Source: Candidatus Stahliibacteriota bacterium (GTDB lineage Bacteria; Hydrothermota; Tepidihabitantia; SM23-42). From it: 5,265 nucleotides of DNA. Shown here one piece after another: positions 5,196 through 5,265 of the stretch. Both the position numbers and the translations under genes were made by a program. The stretch lies in NCBI GenBank assembly GCA_030613445.1, contig JAUWLY010000220.1, positions 1 to 5,265 on the forward strand, written 5' to 3'. Below the pieces are notes generated by a model. The model did no database searches, was not told where the DNA came from, and was given only the letters and a program-made list of their open reading frames with translations. Position 1 is the stretch's first letter. Every line of letters begins with the position of its first letter.

Positions 5196-5265
5196 CATTA
5201 TCCGATGATTGAATCACCTGATGCATCTACTCTTTGGTTCATTTGGTCTTTTTCTCCATGTTATT
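5196..5265. other. Sequence upstream of the dctP promoter
   Basis: No supported gene lies here. An imperfect dyad, TCATC (5192-5196) with GATGA (5204-5208), lies at and just upstream of the -35 box. On the minus strand one frame entering from the right edge closes at TGA 5241-5239 and another at TGA 5217-5215. Either could be the tail of an upstream gene, but a few codons are too little to call. Confidence 0.4.

Noticed and set aside
5239..5265. Tail of an upstream minus-strand gene (NNMEKKTK)
   Set aside because: Eight codons at the window edge cannot be distinguished from chance.

Overview
The window is bacterial and moderately AT-rich (roughly 40% G+C by eye), and all of its recognisable genes lie on the minus strand. 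Strong AGGAGG-type ribosome binding sites precede every gene. A lipoprotein with a Cys-Gly-Gly start followed by a poly-Glu linker is a style I associate with uncultured Chloroflexota (Dehalococcoidia-like) and some other anaerobes. That placement is a weak guess: no rRNA or marker gene is present to test it.

Reading in the direction of transcription (right to left): 5265-5077 is an upstream region with a good sigma-70-type promoter, a dyad overlapping its -10 box and a leader with two Shine-Dalgarno sequences. 5076-3967 encodes a TRAP-transporter periplasmic binding lipoprotein of the DctP family with a GTG start. Its 3' end has been rewritten by a tandem duplication of about 67 bp (3923-4057). 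3966-3202 is a 765-bp stretch without a convincing gene. It holds the rest of the duplication, a perfect 15-bp-stem palindrome, a possible decayed reading frame, a small hairpin, a candidate promoter and a structured leader. 3201-2233, 2215-1241 and 1208-1 form a tight operon for the E1-alpha, E1-beta and E2 subunits of a 2-oxoacid dehydrogenase complex of the pyruvate/acetoin dehydrogenase type. E2 runs off the left edge with only its last few residues missing.

The three enzyme genes have gaps of 17 and 32 nt and would be co-transcribed. E1 (alpha2-beta2, thiamine diphosphate) decarboxylates the substrate and reductively acylates the lipoyl-lysine of E2, and E2 passes the acyl group to CoA. 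The E3 dihydrolipoamide dehydrogenase is not in the window and may lie beyond position 1. The binding protein would collect a small organic solute for a TRAP permease whose DctQ/DctM membrane subunits are also absent here. A link between the captured solute and the dehydrogenase substrate is plausible from proximity only.

No new defence, mobile or RNA system is evident. The best leads are the duplication that replaced the DctP C-terminus, the operator-like dyad at its promoter, and the potentially switchable leader of the dehydrogenase operon.
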